Assembly: GCF_000758585.1 (NCBI RefSeq)
Contig: NZ_CP009281.1
Coordinates: 1,984,001-2,048,000 of the forward strand
Length of the DNA stretch: 64,000 nt
Direction: 5' to 3'
Source: Paenibacillus sp. FSL R5-0345
Lineage (GTDB): Bacteria > Bacillota > Bacilli > Paenibacillales > Paenibacillaceae
The position numbers and the translations under genes are program-made. Below are positions 33,823 to 42,488 of the stretch, in pieces (position 1 is the first letter of the stretch; every line of letters starts with the position of its first letter). The notes beneath the pieces were generated by a model. That model searched no databases. It had not been told where the DNA came from and worked only from the letters and a program-made list of their open reading frames with translations.

Positions 33823-36129
33823 ATGAGATATAAAGATTCATCCTTGCCGATTCATGAGCGTGCTATAGATTTATTGGCTCAAATGACGCTGGAGGAGAAG
33901 ATCGGGCAGCTCCTCCAGCCCTTTGGCTGGAAGGCGTATGAGAAATCAGAAGGCAAGATTCAATTGACAGAAGTATTTAAGGAAGCAATTGCTAACGGTG
34001 GCGTGGGTTCTTTGTATGGTGTGCTGCGTGCAGATCCTTGGACAGAGGTAACATTGGAAACTGGGTTGTCACCTTTGGAAGGCGCAGAAGTAACGAATCT
34101 GATCCAGCAATATGCGATTGAGCATACACGTCTGGGTATTCCGATTCTGCTGGGCGAGGAATGCTCTCATGGTCACATGGCGATTGGCAACACCGTCTTT
34201 CCCGTACCGCTGGCTATCGGAAGTACATGGAATAGGGAATTATTCCGGCAGATCTGCCAAGCAGTGGCTGCGGAGACTCGCGCTCAAGGAGGGGCAGCAA
34301 CCTACTCCCCAGTGTTAGATATTGTACGTGATCCGCGTTGGGGCCGAACAGAAGAATGCTTTGGAGAAGATCCATTTTTAAATAGTGAAATGGCAGTTGC
34401 TGCAGTGAGGGGCTTACAAGGTGATTCATTAAATACAGACCATACGATCCTGGCAACATTAAAGCATTTCGTCGCGTATGGCAGCTCGGATGGTGGTCGT
34501 AATGCTGACACCGTACGGATGGGAAAACGCGAGTTAATGGAGAAGGATTTACTGCCATTCCAGAAGGCAATTGAAGCTGGGGCTAAATCTGTTATGACCG
34601 CTTACAATGAGATTGACGGCGCTCCGTGTACTTCGAGTAAAGAGTTATTAACAGAGGTGCTTCGTGAGCAATGGGGCTTTGATGGCTTCGTCATTACGGA
34701 TTGTGGTGCGATCAGCCAGCTTAAACACGGTCACCAGATTTGTGAGACCGAAGAAGAGGCGGCGAGTCTTGCACTTAAAGCTGGTGTGGATATGGAGATG
34801 TCAGGTGAAACCTTTGGCAGATGTCTGATAAGCGCATTGCGGCAACAGCTGATTAACATCACCGATATTGATCTCGCAGTTGAACGGATTCTGCATGTGA
34901 AGTTCGAATTAGGATTGTTTGAACGTCCATTTGTTGATCCGGCTACAGCACAGCGGGTCGTTGGACAACAATCGCATTTAGATATGGCGCGACAAGCTGC
35001 GCGTGAAGGTATCATTCTTTTGAAGAATCATGCACAGGCTCTACCGCTTTCTCCGTCACTTGGTAAAATTGCCGTTATTGGACCGAACGCCAACAATATA
35101 TACAATCAATTGGGTGACTATACCTCACCACAGGAGCGTCATCACATCGTTACCGTGTTGGACGGGGTACGTGCTAAATGTGCAGGACATAGCGAAGTGC
35201 TGTATGCCCCGGGCTGCCGCGTGAAAGATCCATCGAAAGCAGGCTTTAAGTTGGCAATGGAGGTGGCGTCAGCAGCGGATACCATTATTGCAGTTGTCGG
35301 GGGATCAAGTGCACGTGATTTCGGTGAAGGCACGATTGATTTGAAGACAGGGGCTGCCGTCATTACGGATCAATTTAGTCTTAGTGATATGGAATGTGGA
35401 GAAGGTTTCGATCGTGCAGAGCTGAACTTATGCGGTGTACAGCTTGAGCTGCTGCAGGAGCTGCACAGCTTGAACAAAAAACTGATTGTTGTTTATATCA
35501 ACGGTCGGCCCATTGTCGAGCCTTGGGTAGATGAGCATGCGGATGCTATTTTGGAGGCTTGGTATCCGGGACAGATGGGAGGGCATGCAATTGCTGATAT
35601 TTTATTCGGAGATTATAACCCATCCGGTCGGCTTACGTTGTCCATTCCGAAGCATCTAGGGCAATTGCCAGTTTACTATAATAAGAAGCGCTCCCGAGGT
35701 CACCGCTATCTTGAGGTGGACTTTCATCCACAATATGTATTCGGTTATGGCCTTAGCTATACAAGTTATCAATACGATCATATTCGCTTGGATCAACCGC
35801 AAATAGAGTTGGATGATTGTTGCACTGTATCCGTGGAGGTAACGAATATTGGCGATGTAGCCGGTCATGAGGTGGTTCAACTATATATAAAAGATTGCAC
35901 CAGCATGATTACACGCCCGGAGCGAGAGCTAAAAGGATTTCAGAAGATTTATATTGAGCCTGGTGAGAAGCGCAGGGTTCAATTTCATATTACTCCGCAG
36001 GAACTGCAGTTTGTCGGCCCTGATTTGCAATGGATGGTTGAGCCCGGCAAATTTGAGATCATGATAGGATCAAATGTAAGCGACACCATTTCAACAAGCT
36101 TGGAGGTTGTTCCTCGTAGCTTGAGTTAG
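33823..36129 (+). CDS. GH3 beta-glycosidase, BglX-like layout
   Basis: A 768-residue family 3 enzyme. The N-terminal barrel contains LGIPILLGEECSHG, ATLKHFVAYGSSDGGRNAD and the nucleophile segment GFVITDCGAI with Asp293. The second alpha/beta domain (about 390-610) includes KIAVIGPNANNI, and a fibronectin-III-like domain ends the chain (about 650-768). The three-domain layout and the Asp nucleophile context are those of beta-glucosidases and beta-xylosidases. The KHFPGHG-type motif of NagZ hexosaminidases is absent, so GlcNAc release is not assured. No signal peptide. It may remove beta-xylose or beta-glucose, or beta-mannose; the substrate is open. Confidence 0.87.
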   Translation: MRYKDSSLPIHERAIDLLAQMTLEEKIGQLLQPFGWKAYEKSEGKIQLTEVFKEAIANGGVGSLYGVLRADPWTEVTLETGLSPLEGAEVTNLIQQYAIEHTRLGIPILLGEECSHGHMAIGNTVFPVPLAIGSTWNRELFRQICQAVAAETRAQGGAATYSPVLDIVRDPRWGRTEECFGEDPFLNSEMAVAAVRGLQGDSLNTDHTILATLKHFVAYGSSDGGRNADTVRMGKRELMEKDLLPFQKAIEAGAKSVMTAYNEIDGAPCTSSKELLTEVLREQWGFDGFVITDCGAISQLKHGHQICETEEEAASLALKAGVDMEMSGETFGRCLISALRQQLINITDIDLAVERILHVKFELGLFERPFVDPATAQRVVGQQSHLDMARQAAREGIILLKNHAQALPLSPSLGKIAVIGPNANNIYNQLGDYTSPQERHHIVTVLDGVRAKCAGHSEVLYAPGCRVKDPSKAGFKLAMEVASAADTIIAVVGGSSARDFGEGTIDLKTGAAVITDQFSLSDMECGEGFDRAELNLCGVQLELLQELHSLNKKLIVVYINGRPIVEPWVDEHADAILEAWYPGQMGGHAIADILFGDYNPSGRLTLSIPKHLGQLPVYYNKKRSRGHRYLEVDFHPQYVFGYGLSYTSYQYDHIRLDQPQIELDDCCTVSVEVTNIGDVAGHEVVQLYIKDCTSMITRPERELKGFQKIYIEPGEKRRVQFHITPQELQFVGPDLQWMVEPGKFEIMIGSNVSDTISTSLEVVPRSLS

Positions 36130-36152
36130 TTATCACTGGAGGGTTGTCAATC

Positions 36153-37475
36153 ATGAAAGAGCATCGTTTGCCTACTATTGAAATTAAGAAGTTTCCTCTG
36201 CCTCAGGCTGTTCAACAAGTAATGAAGGACACTAGTGAACGTCTGGCTGATCGTCCGAAGCTTCGTCAATTGTTCCAAAATTGTTTTCCGAATACGTTAG
36301 AAACAACTACTAAGCTACTGGATGACGGAACAACATTTGTGTTAACTGGAGATATTCCGGCGATGTGGCTGCGTGATTCCGTTGAGCAGGTAATTCACTA
36401 TGTTCCTTTTGCTAAGGAAGATGCTGAGCTTAGGCGGATTCTAGAAGGCTTAATACGCCGTCATATGTTCTATATTCAGATCGATCCCTATGCGAATGCC
36501 TTTAACGAGTCTGCAAATGATTGGCACTGGAATGCAACGGATGTGACAGACAGTTCGCCTTGGGTATGGGAGCGTAAGTTTGAGCTGGATTCCATGTGCT
36601 TCTCCTTCCGCTTGGCATATCTCTATTGGAAGGAAACTGGGCGTACAGGGATCTTTGATGAAGCATTTCGAACATCACTACTGAAGATGCTGAATGTATG
36701 GCAGATTGAACAGGAGCACAAGGAGCAGTCAACCTACCGCTTTCAACGTCACAACGGCATCATGATAGATACTTTACGTAAGAACGGTTTGGGGATGCCG
36801 GTAAATAATGTTGGACTGATCTGGTCAGGCTTCCGCCCAAGCGACGATGCGTGTGACTTTCACTTCAATATTCCATCGAATATGTTCGCTGCTGTAACGC
36901 TTCGACAATTGCAGGAAATTGCTCAATATGTATATAGAGATTCAAATCTTGTAGCCCGAATGTCGGCCATGGAAGAAGAAATCCGGCATGCCATTGAGCT
37001 TTATGGAATTATTGACCATTCCAAATACGGCAAAATGTACGCGTTCGAAACGGATGGTTTCGGTAACCATTTACTGATGGACGATGCAGGTACTCCTAGT
37101 TTGATGTCAGCGCCTTATCTAGGTTACTGTGCGCCAGACGATCCGGTATATTTGAATACCCGCAAATTTACTTTGAGTGAGGATAATCCCTATTTTTTCA
37201 AAGGGGAGAAGCTGAGCGGCATTGGCAGTCCGCATACAAGCGCAGGATTCGTATGGCATCTTGCTTACACGATGCAGGGCTTAACGGCAGTTGATCCGCA
37301 AGAGATTCTTGAGATGATTGAAATCTGTGAATCGACAGATGCGGGTACTGGGTTTATGCATGAAGGCTTTGATGTTAATGATCCAACTAACTTTACGCGT
37401 GAATGGTTCGCTTGGTCGAACAGCCAGTTCGCACAGCTTGTGTGGAAGGCATTAGAATCAGGCATATTGCCCTAA
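36153..37475 (+). CDS. GH125 exo-alpha-1,6-mannosidase
   Basis: A 440-residue family 125 enzyme with an (alpha/alpha)6 barrel. Recognisable segments are TGDIPAMWLRDSVEQV (Asp75), IDPYANAFNESANDWHW, ERKFELDSMCF, RHNGIMIDTLRKNG, and GFMHEGFDVNDPTNFTREWFAWSNS near the end. The family removes alpha-1,6-linked mannose with inversion and without metal, and is known from N-glycan breakdown in streptococci and clostridia. ATG 36153 is preferred, nine bases after GGAGGG; the TTG at 36144 directly abuts that site. No signal peptide. Its place beside GH38-like and GH130 genes is one of the strongest pointers to an N-glycan core as substrate. Confidence 0.9.
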   Translation: MKEHRLPTIEIKKFPLPQAVQQVMKDTSERLADRPKLRQLFQNCFPNTLETTTKLLDDGTTFVLTGDIPAMWLRDSVEQVIHYVPFAKEDAELRRILEGLIRRHMFYIQIDPYANAFNESANDWHWNATDVTDSSPWVWERKFELDSMCFSFRLAYLYWKETGRTGIFDEAFRTSLLKMLNVWQIEQEHKEQSTYRFQRHNGIMIDTLRKNGLGMPVNNVGLIWSGFRPSDDACDFHFNIPSNMFAAVTLRQLQEIAQYVYRDSNLVARMSAMEEEIRHAIELYGIIDHSKYGKMYAFETDGFGNHLLMDDAGTPSLMSAPYLGYCAPDDPVYLNTRKFTLSEDNPYFFKGEKLSGIGSPHTSAGFVWHLAYTMQGLTAVDPQEILEMIEICESTDAGTGFMHEGFDVNDPTNFTREWFAWSNSQFAQLVWKALESGILP

Positions 37476-37530
37476 GGTATAGTTACCATGAGCGGGTTAG
37501 AACGCATACAACTGTAGAGGAGTGACAACT

Positions 37531-38058
37531 ATGTTCGAAAATAGACCTATAAATCCCATTCGGTTCATTCAACAAATGAAGCCAGATACAGTTAAGCCTT
37601 ATGCAAAAGACAGGGAACAGCTAGGTTTTGAGGCAATATTGTCCCCTCTACTTCAACAAGCAGCGCTGAATTCCACTAGTGTTATTCATGTTGCTATTGA
37701 CGGTACGCACGATGCCCAATATCAGCATGTTCTAGCCAGGCTGATAGATGTATTGGAACAAAAAGGGCATAAGACAGTTTTTATCGGCACCGATAGCTTT
37801 ATGAAGACAAGCGAAGAGCTTCGTACGTACTTTAAAGAGAATATTACAGAGAACCGTGCATTGGGTTATTTTTCGGATGCCAAGATTGCAGATTATTTTG
37901 TTCCAGAAGCACAAGCCAAGATAGACAACTTCAAAGACCGCATTCAATTACCAGTTCACCAAACAACCTTCATCATCACGTTTGGACCAGGGTCCTATTG
38001 GCTCGGGAAAGGCAACTACGATATCACCTACTTCCTGGATTCTGCTGAAATACAATGA
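37531..38058 (+). CDS. Small kinase-like protein, possible truncated N-terminal half of a mannose-6-phosphate isomerase fusion
   Basis: A 175-residue protein. The middle (VIHVAIDGTHDAQYQHVLARL, then KTVFIGTDSF) resembles the nucleoside-kinase-like domain found at the N-terminus of long class I mannose-6-phosphate isomerases (recollection). No Walker A GKS/T is present, so kinase activity is doubtful. The chain stops shortly after the segment ITFGPGSYWLG, where the isomerase half would begin in the fused proteins. No isomerase-like coding was recognised downstream before the terminator. It may be a functional stand-alone domain or the remnant of a truncated gene. Last gene of the glycan operon; ATG 37531 follows AGAGGAG. 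Confidence 0.55.
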   Translation: MFENRPINPIRFIQQMKPDTVKPYAKDREQLGFEAILSPLLQQAALNSTSVIHVAIDGTHDAQYQHVLARLIDVLEQKGHKTVFIGTDSFMKTSEELRTYFKENITENRALGYFSDAKIADYFVPEAQAKIDNFKDRIQLPVHQTTFIITFGPGSYWLGKGNYDITYFLDSAEIQ

Positions 38059-38142
38059 CGTAATAATCGAGGCTCTTCGCCTCATTGTCATCCATTATGG
38101 GCATCCGATCATTCTCGGGAATCATTGTTAAATGAGAATATC

Positions 38143-38185
38143 AAATAACCAGTTACCGATCAATTTTCGGTGACTGGTTATTTTG
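38143..38185 (+). terminator. Rho-independent terminator ending the glycan operon
   Basis: AATAACCAGTTACCGA pairs with TCGGTGACTGGTTATT (one G-T pair) around a seven-base loop, followed by TTTTGTT. A smaller hairpin (GAGGC/GCCTC) lies upstream at about 38072-38086. Confidence 0.85.
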
Positions 38186-38344
38186 TTAGGGGAGAATTGT
38201 TATTATTCTTTAACGATTTAGTAAATCTAAAATTCAGCTATGCTATGACCCTATTAATTCTTTACTTTGAGGGTGTCCAAATGATAGAATACTTAGATTA
38301 TTTCATATACGGTTTAGAGATTATTATTATAAGGAGTGATTTTT

Positions 38345-41152
38345 TTGCTAACAAATATAAATCTTGCTGGTGAATGGAAGTTGCAATTGGATGGTAGAAA
38401 AGAAGGGTTATCTTTACCGTTTATTGATTCTATGGATTTACCTGGTACGACCTCACATGCTAGAAAAGGTCCTAAAAACGTAAGCGCTCTCGTAGAATCA
38501 TTGACCGATGAATATTTATTTGAAGGATACGCTTGGTTTTCAAGAGAGATTGATATTCCTATGGAGCTAGTAGAGAAAAACTGTTTTCTTTATTTAGAGC
38601 GGACAAGAATGACGAGAGTGTGGATAAATGATGTGCAAATTGGATCAAGTCATAGTCTGAATGCTCCACATCTTTATGATCTGACAGGACATCTATCTTG
38701 TGGACCGCAGACCCTTACGATCTGTGTGAATAATACCGATTATCCGACGAAAGGTGGGCATATGACCTCTCCGGATACACAGACCAATTGGAACGGAATT
38801 ACAGGGAGAATGGAGTTGCAGTTTTTTAGCGAATCTTATCTCAGTGGTATTCAAATTTACCCGAATATCTCGGCACGATCCATAGAAGTTATTGCCGATA
38901 TGATGGGTGAGGTCAAAGGGAAATTATTCGTTTCCGCCTCAAGCCTGAACTCTGCCAATAAACATGATGTAGCTGAACAATTATATGACATGCTCGATTC
39001 AAAGGTTTCTATTACGTATGATATGGGTCCAGCCGCAATGCTGTGGAGTGAGGCGGAACCGAATCTTTATCAATTAATGGTTGTATTACAGGGGGAATCA
39101 GGTGAGGTTCTTGACCGACAAGAGATCACTTTCGGACTCCGGGAATTTAAAGCGGAAGGGGATAAATTCACTATTAATGGGGAGAAAACCTTTCTCCGTG
39201 GCAAGCACGATGGACTTATCTTTCCGCTTACAGGTTTTGCTCCAACCGATTTGGAGGACTGGATCAGCGTTCTTAGCATTGCTAAATCATATGGTATTAA
39301 TCATTATCGTTTTCATACTTGCTGTCCTCCAGAAGCAGCTTTTACAGCAGCAGATATGCTTGGCATATACATGGAGCCAGAGCTGCCGTTCTGGGGGACG
39401 ATCACAGAGGCGTCAGATGAAGGGCATAATCCTGCAGAACAGGAATATTTAATCCAAGAAGGATATGCTATTCTAAAAGCGTTTGGGAATCATCCATCTT
39501 TTGTCATGATGTCGCTAGGCAATGAGCTATGGGGAAGCAGGTCTACGATAGATGCTATATTGAAGGCTTATAAGTCATTCGATAATAGAAGATTGTACAC
39601 GCAAGGTTCGAATAATCATCAATTTATTCCGGAAATATTGGAGCATGATGATTTCTTCTGCGGAGTTCGGTTCTCAAAGGAGAGGCTGATTCGGGGTTCC
39701 TATGCCATGTGCGATGCACCGCTGGGGAATGTTCAGACCTTAGTACCAAATACACTTTGGGATTATGATGAAATGATTAGCCCTGCGAATCTGGAGGTTA
39801 GCAACATCGAATCCAATGAGGCTGGCGATACCATTCAAATTCAGTATGGAACAGAAGCAAAAGATGTGAAGGTTGATGATATAAAGGAAGAATGGATTCC
39901 TGAGATACCTGTTATCTCTCATGAGATTGGACAATATGCGACCTTCCCTAATTTTGATGAAATTCAGAAATATACAGGATCGTTGAAGGCAAAAAACTTC
40001 GAGATTTTTCGAGAGCGGTTAGAAGAGAAAGGTATGGGACATTTGGCAGCTAAATTCTTTGAATGCTCTGGCCAGCTGGCGGTTGCTTGCTATAAAGAGG
40101 AGCTCGAAGCAGCATTTCGTTCGAAGAAACTCGCTGGATTCCAACTTTTAGATCTTCAAGATTTCAGTGGACAAGGAACAGCGTTGGTAGGCATGTTAGA
40201 TGCATTTATGGATTCAAAAGGATTAATCGAACCTGACGAATGGCGTACCTTCTGTAACGATGCTGTCCTTATGGCTAGGTTCTCAAGCTATAATTGTGTA
40301 GCTGAAGAACAATTTCAAGCGCATGTTGAGCTGTCCTGGTTCCGCAATGATCCTCCTGAGCAGTTCGATTTAAAGTGGGAGCTGGCTTATGAGAGTGAAG
40401 TATGGTCAGACGGGTCAGTAACTGTGGCTGTTCCAAGCAAGTCAAATTATTTGGATTTATGTGATCTGAACATCAGTTTGCCACGCGTTAATAAGATGTG
40501 TAAGGTGAATTTGAATCTCAGCATCGTAGGGACGGATGTTCGTAAAACCTATCCACTTTGGATTTATCCGAAGCAAGTAGATGTGGATTTTTCAGATATT
40601 CATCATTTTGATTCGCTTACGAGTCAAGCGCTGTCCTTACTGGAGGCGGGTGAGAATGTATTATTGATGCCAAAGCCGGAGCATTTATCTAATGCAATTG
40701 AAGGTTATTATTGTACTGATTTTTGGTGTTACCCCATGTTTCGCTCCATATCTGAAAGCATGAACCGCCCGGTGCCAGTTGGAACAATGGGATTAGTGAT
40801 TGCTAAGGATCATCCGGTGTTCGCAAATTTCCCATCCGATGAATTCTCCACGTATCCTTGGTGGAACATCGTATCGAATGCTAAGTCGATTATTATGGAT
40901 GGTGTGAGTAAAGACTGGAGTCCAATCGTTCAATCGATCGATAATTTTGAACGAAATCATAAATTAGGTTTACTCTTCGAATGTCGTGTTGGCAAGGGGA
41001 AGCTACTTATAAGTGCGATAGATGCTGAGAAGGTTTGTGAGGTGCCAGAAGGAAGACAGTTTCTTTCCAGTATCATCACTTACATGAAATCGAATGACTT
41101 TAATCCTCAGTATGTGTCTGATCCAGCTGAGCTGTTACAGCTCATTCGATAA
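38345..41152 (+). CDS. GH2-type glycoside hydrolase (beta-galactosidase-like), cytoplasmic
   Basis: About 935 residues with the GH2 order. A jelly-roll sugar-binding domain (NLAGEWKLQLDG..., YAWFSREIDIP, TRMTRVWINDVQIGSS) is followed by an Ig-like domain and a TIM barrel with INGEKTFLRGKHDG. The catalytic acid is in MMSLGNELWG (Glu394), and the probable nucleophile is in PVISHEIGQYATFP (Glu527). A C-terminal extension of about 250 residues is not recognised. Translation starts at TTG 38345, eight bases after AAGGAG; GTG 38336 overlaps that site. No signal peptide. It has its own transcription unit after the operon terminator. Removal of beta-linked galactose or mannose from the same glycans is plausible but unproven. 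Confidence 0.8.
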   Translation: MLTNINLAGEWKLQLDGRKEGLSLPFIDSMDLPGTTSHARKGPKNVSALVESLTDEYLFEGYAWFSREIDIPMELVEKNCFLYLERTRMTRVWINDVQIGSSHSLNAPHLYDLTGHLSCGPQTLTICVNNTDYPTKGGHMTSPDTQTNWNGITGRMELQFFSESYLSGIQIYPNISARSIEVIADMMGEVKGKLFVSASSLNSANKHDVAEQLYDMLDSKVSITYDMGPAAMLWSEAEPNLYQLMVVLQGESGEVLDRQEITFGLREFKAEGDKFTINGEKTFLRGKHDGLIFPLTGFAPTDLEDWISVLSIAKSYGINHYRFHTCCPPEAAFTAADMLGIYMEPELPFWGTITEASDEGHNPAEQEYLIQEGYAILKAFGNHPSFVMMSLGNELWGSRSTIDAILKAYKSFDNRRLYTQGSNNHQFIPEILEHDDFFCGVRFSKERLIRGSYAMCDAPLGNVQTLVPNTLWDYDEMISPANLEVSNIESNEAGDTIQIQYGTEAKDVKVDDIKEEWIPEIPVISHEIGQYATFPNFDEIQKYTGSLKAKNFEIFRERLEEKGMGHLAAKFFECSGQLAVACYKEELEAAFRSKKLAGFQLLDLQDFSGQGTALVGMLDAFMDSKGLIEPDEWRTFCNDAVLMARFSSYNCVAEEQFQAHVELSWFRNDPPEQFDLKWELAYESEVWSDGSVTVAVPSKSNYLDLCDLNISLPRVNKMCKVNLNLSIVGTDVRKTYPLWIYPKQVDVDFSDIHHFDSLTSQALSLLEAGENVLLMPKPEHLSNAIEGYYCTDFWCYPMFRSISESMNRPVPVGTMGLVIAKDHPVFANFPSDEFSTYPWWNIVSNAKSIIMDGVSKDWSPIVQSIDNFERNHKLGLLFECRVGKGKLLISAIDAEKVCEVPEGRQFLSSIITYMKSNDFNPQYVSDPAELLQLIR

Positions 41153-41204
41153 CCCATTTTGGAGACGATCTGCAGAAGTTAATTTGAGTCTTACACTGGA
41201 GCAC

Positions 41205-41234
41205 AGCTGATTGGTTTTCCAATCGGCTTTTTTG
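41205..41234 (+). terminator. Rho-independent terminator after the GH2 gene
   Basis: AGCTGATTGG pairs with CCAATCGGCT (one G-T pair) around a TTTT loop, followed by six T residues. Confidence 0.88.
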
Positions 41235-41364
41235 CTATCTAGTTTGAATTTCTATCAATCACTCAATCTTCTGATACCCCCTTAAGGGATACCCAGCCCC
41301 CGCAATTATTGGTATACTTTAACAAATGAATCTACTTATGGAGTGTTTAAGGAGGTTATGGTCG

Positions 41365-42198
41365 ATGAGATCGAGCGGAATTCTTCTTCTTTTTATAGCA
41401 CTTGTAATAACCGGTTGCTTTAATCAGCTATCTAATGGAGAAGACAAGTTTACTACAACCATTAATGAACAAGAAGATGTGATAAACAGCCATGGAATGA
41501 TTGTTAAGAATCTTGAGAAGCTGGATGACTTTATCCAAAATAAAACGGGTACACAGCGTGTGGTTCATTACACAATTGAAGGTGATCCGATCTTTAATGA
41601 CTTGAAATATACTGACCAAGGGATTGAAATGCGGCATGATAATTCTGAAGATACGTTTGGTAGTCCCCAAGTAACCACATACACTTGTCAGAACCTTGTT
41701 AGAAACGAAACGGATAAACTTCTATCGTATACCTTAACGGGCTGCGAGGGCGAACAAGCAAAGATCGAACTGCTCCAGATTTCTTTTGACGTAACGAAAC
41801 AAGATAAGTTTGAGTTTGTTTTAAAGTATGGCGTGAACTTAAAGAATGAGATCAACACCATTGATATGAAGCTAGTGAAAGATCTCCAGAATGGGGAAGT
41901 TGCCAGTGTTAACGATTTTGTGCTTACTGAACAGGAACGTGGACAAATCTATAAAGAAATGGTTCTGGCGAATTATTTAGATGAAAAAGAAGTATCTACA
42001 GAGTGTAATCGAAAACCTGCTGTAAGTTACGATTTAACGGTTCAGATTAATAGTGGAGAGCGTCATTATCAGTGGACAGAATGCCAGAATACTGAGGATG
42101 ATGGTCAAATGACTGAATTGGCTCAAGCGATCATTAAGATCGTACAGGCCGGAAGCATTTACAAACAACTGCCTGAAGTTAAGGGGCATTACGAATAA
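41365..42198 (+). CDS. Lipoprotein of unknown function
   Basis: A 277-residue predicted lipoprotein: a hydrophobic signal helix (ILLLFIALVITGC) with lipobox VITGC. ATG 41365 follows AAGGAGG at nine bases; the longer frame from 41326 places the ribosome site inside the gene. The mature part begins with acidic, Asn-rich sequence and has pairs of Cys (YTCQ, TGCEG, STECN, TECQN), suggesting up to two disulphides. It may belong to the DUF4362 group of Bacillus/Paenibacillus lipoproteins (weak recollection). There is no link to the neighbouring glycan genes beyond position. Confidence 0.7.
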   Translation: MRSSGILLLFIALVITGCFNQLSNGEDKFTTTINEQEDVINSHGMIVKNLEKLDDFIQNKTGTQRVVHYTIEGDPIFNDLKYTDQGIEMRHDNSEDTFGSPQVTTYTCQNLVRNETDKLLSYTLTGCEGEQAKIELLQISFDVTKQDKFEFVLKYGVNLKNEINTIDMKLVKDLQNGEVASVNDFVLTEQERGQIYKEMVLANYLDEKEVSTECNRKPAVSYDLTVQINSGERHYQWTECQNTEDDGQMTELAQAIIKIVQAGSIYKQLPEVKGHYE

Positions 42199-42240
42199 TT
42201 ACACTATATAAATTGAATTTTGAAACTTTGAAAAAGGGAA

Positions 42241-42420
42241 CGGAGTGGCGGAGGGGAAGTTTGGAACTGCAGGAGCGATAGCGTTCGCCTGAAAGCTTTC
42301 CGTAGGAAAGCTCGCTTCGGAAGCATGGGCCGTCACCGGATTTCAACCGTGAAACACGGTATATAATCAAGAAATCTGGGGACAACAGCGACCGGAAGTC
42401 CAAACATTCACCGCAGTCAC
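42241..42420 (+). repeat. Palindromic intergenic repeat element, copy 1
   Basis: A GC-richer block in the 290-base gap before the response regulator. It contains a perfect inner hairpin (AAAGCTTTCC/GGAAAGCT, about 42291-42311) and loosely inverted outer ends. It shares AGCGATAGCGTTCGCCT (42274-42290) and the exact 18-mer ATCTGGGGACAACAGCGA (42374-42391) with the element at 53918-54094, in the same relative order but on the opposite strand. Non-coding; resembles a MITE or REP-like mobile sequence. Confidence 0.7.
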
Positions 42421-42488
42421 GTTTACCTTAAAGAAATACCTTAAGTTTTTAACTAATTTTTATTCTCAGATCATTGGAGGCAGCATTT

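Noticed and set aside
33823..36129. Reading the GH3 gene as a NagZ-type beta-N-acetylglucosaminidase
   Set aside because: The NagZ-type histidine motif is absent, and the nucleophile context and three-domain layout are those of BglX-like enzymes.
22747..38058. Xyloglucan or mucin utilisation as the main role of the operon
   Set aside because: Fucosidases and GH3 would fit, but GH125, GH130 and GH38-like genes together are hard to explain without a mannose-rich N-glycan core; no GH31, GH74, GH101 or GH129 gene is seen.
38170..38373. A 67-codon frame before the GH2 gene
   Set aside because: It starts inside a terminator hairpin and overlaps the GH2 ribosome site and start in another frame.
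42241..42420. A structured RNA or riboswitch upstream of the response regulator
   Set aside because: The fold potential is explained by a repeat that also occurs at 53918-54094 in an unrelated context, and no known riboswitch core was recognised.
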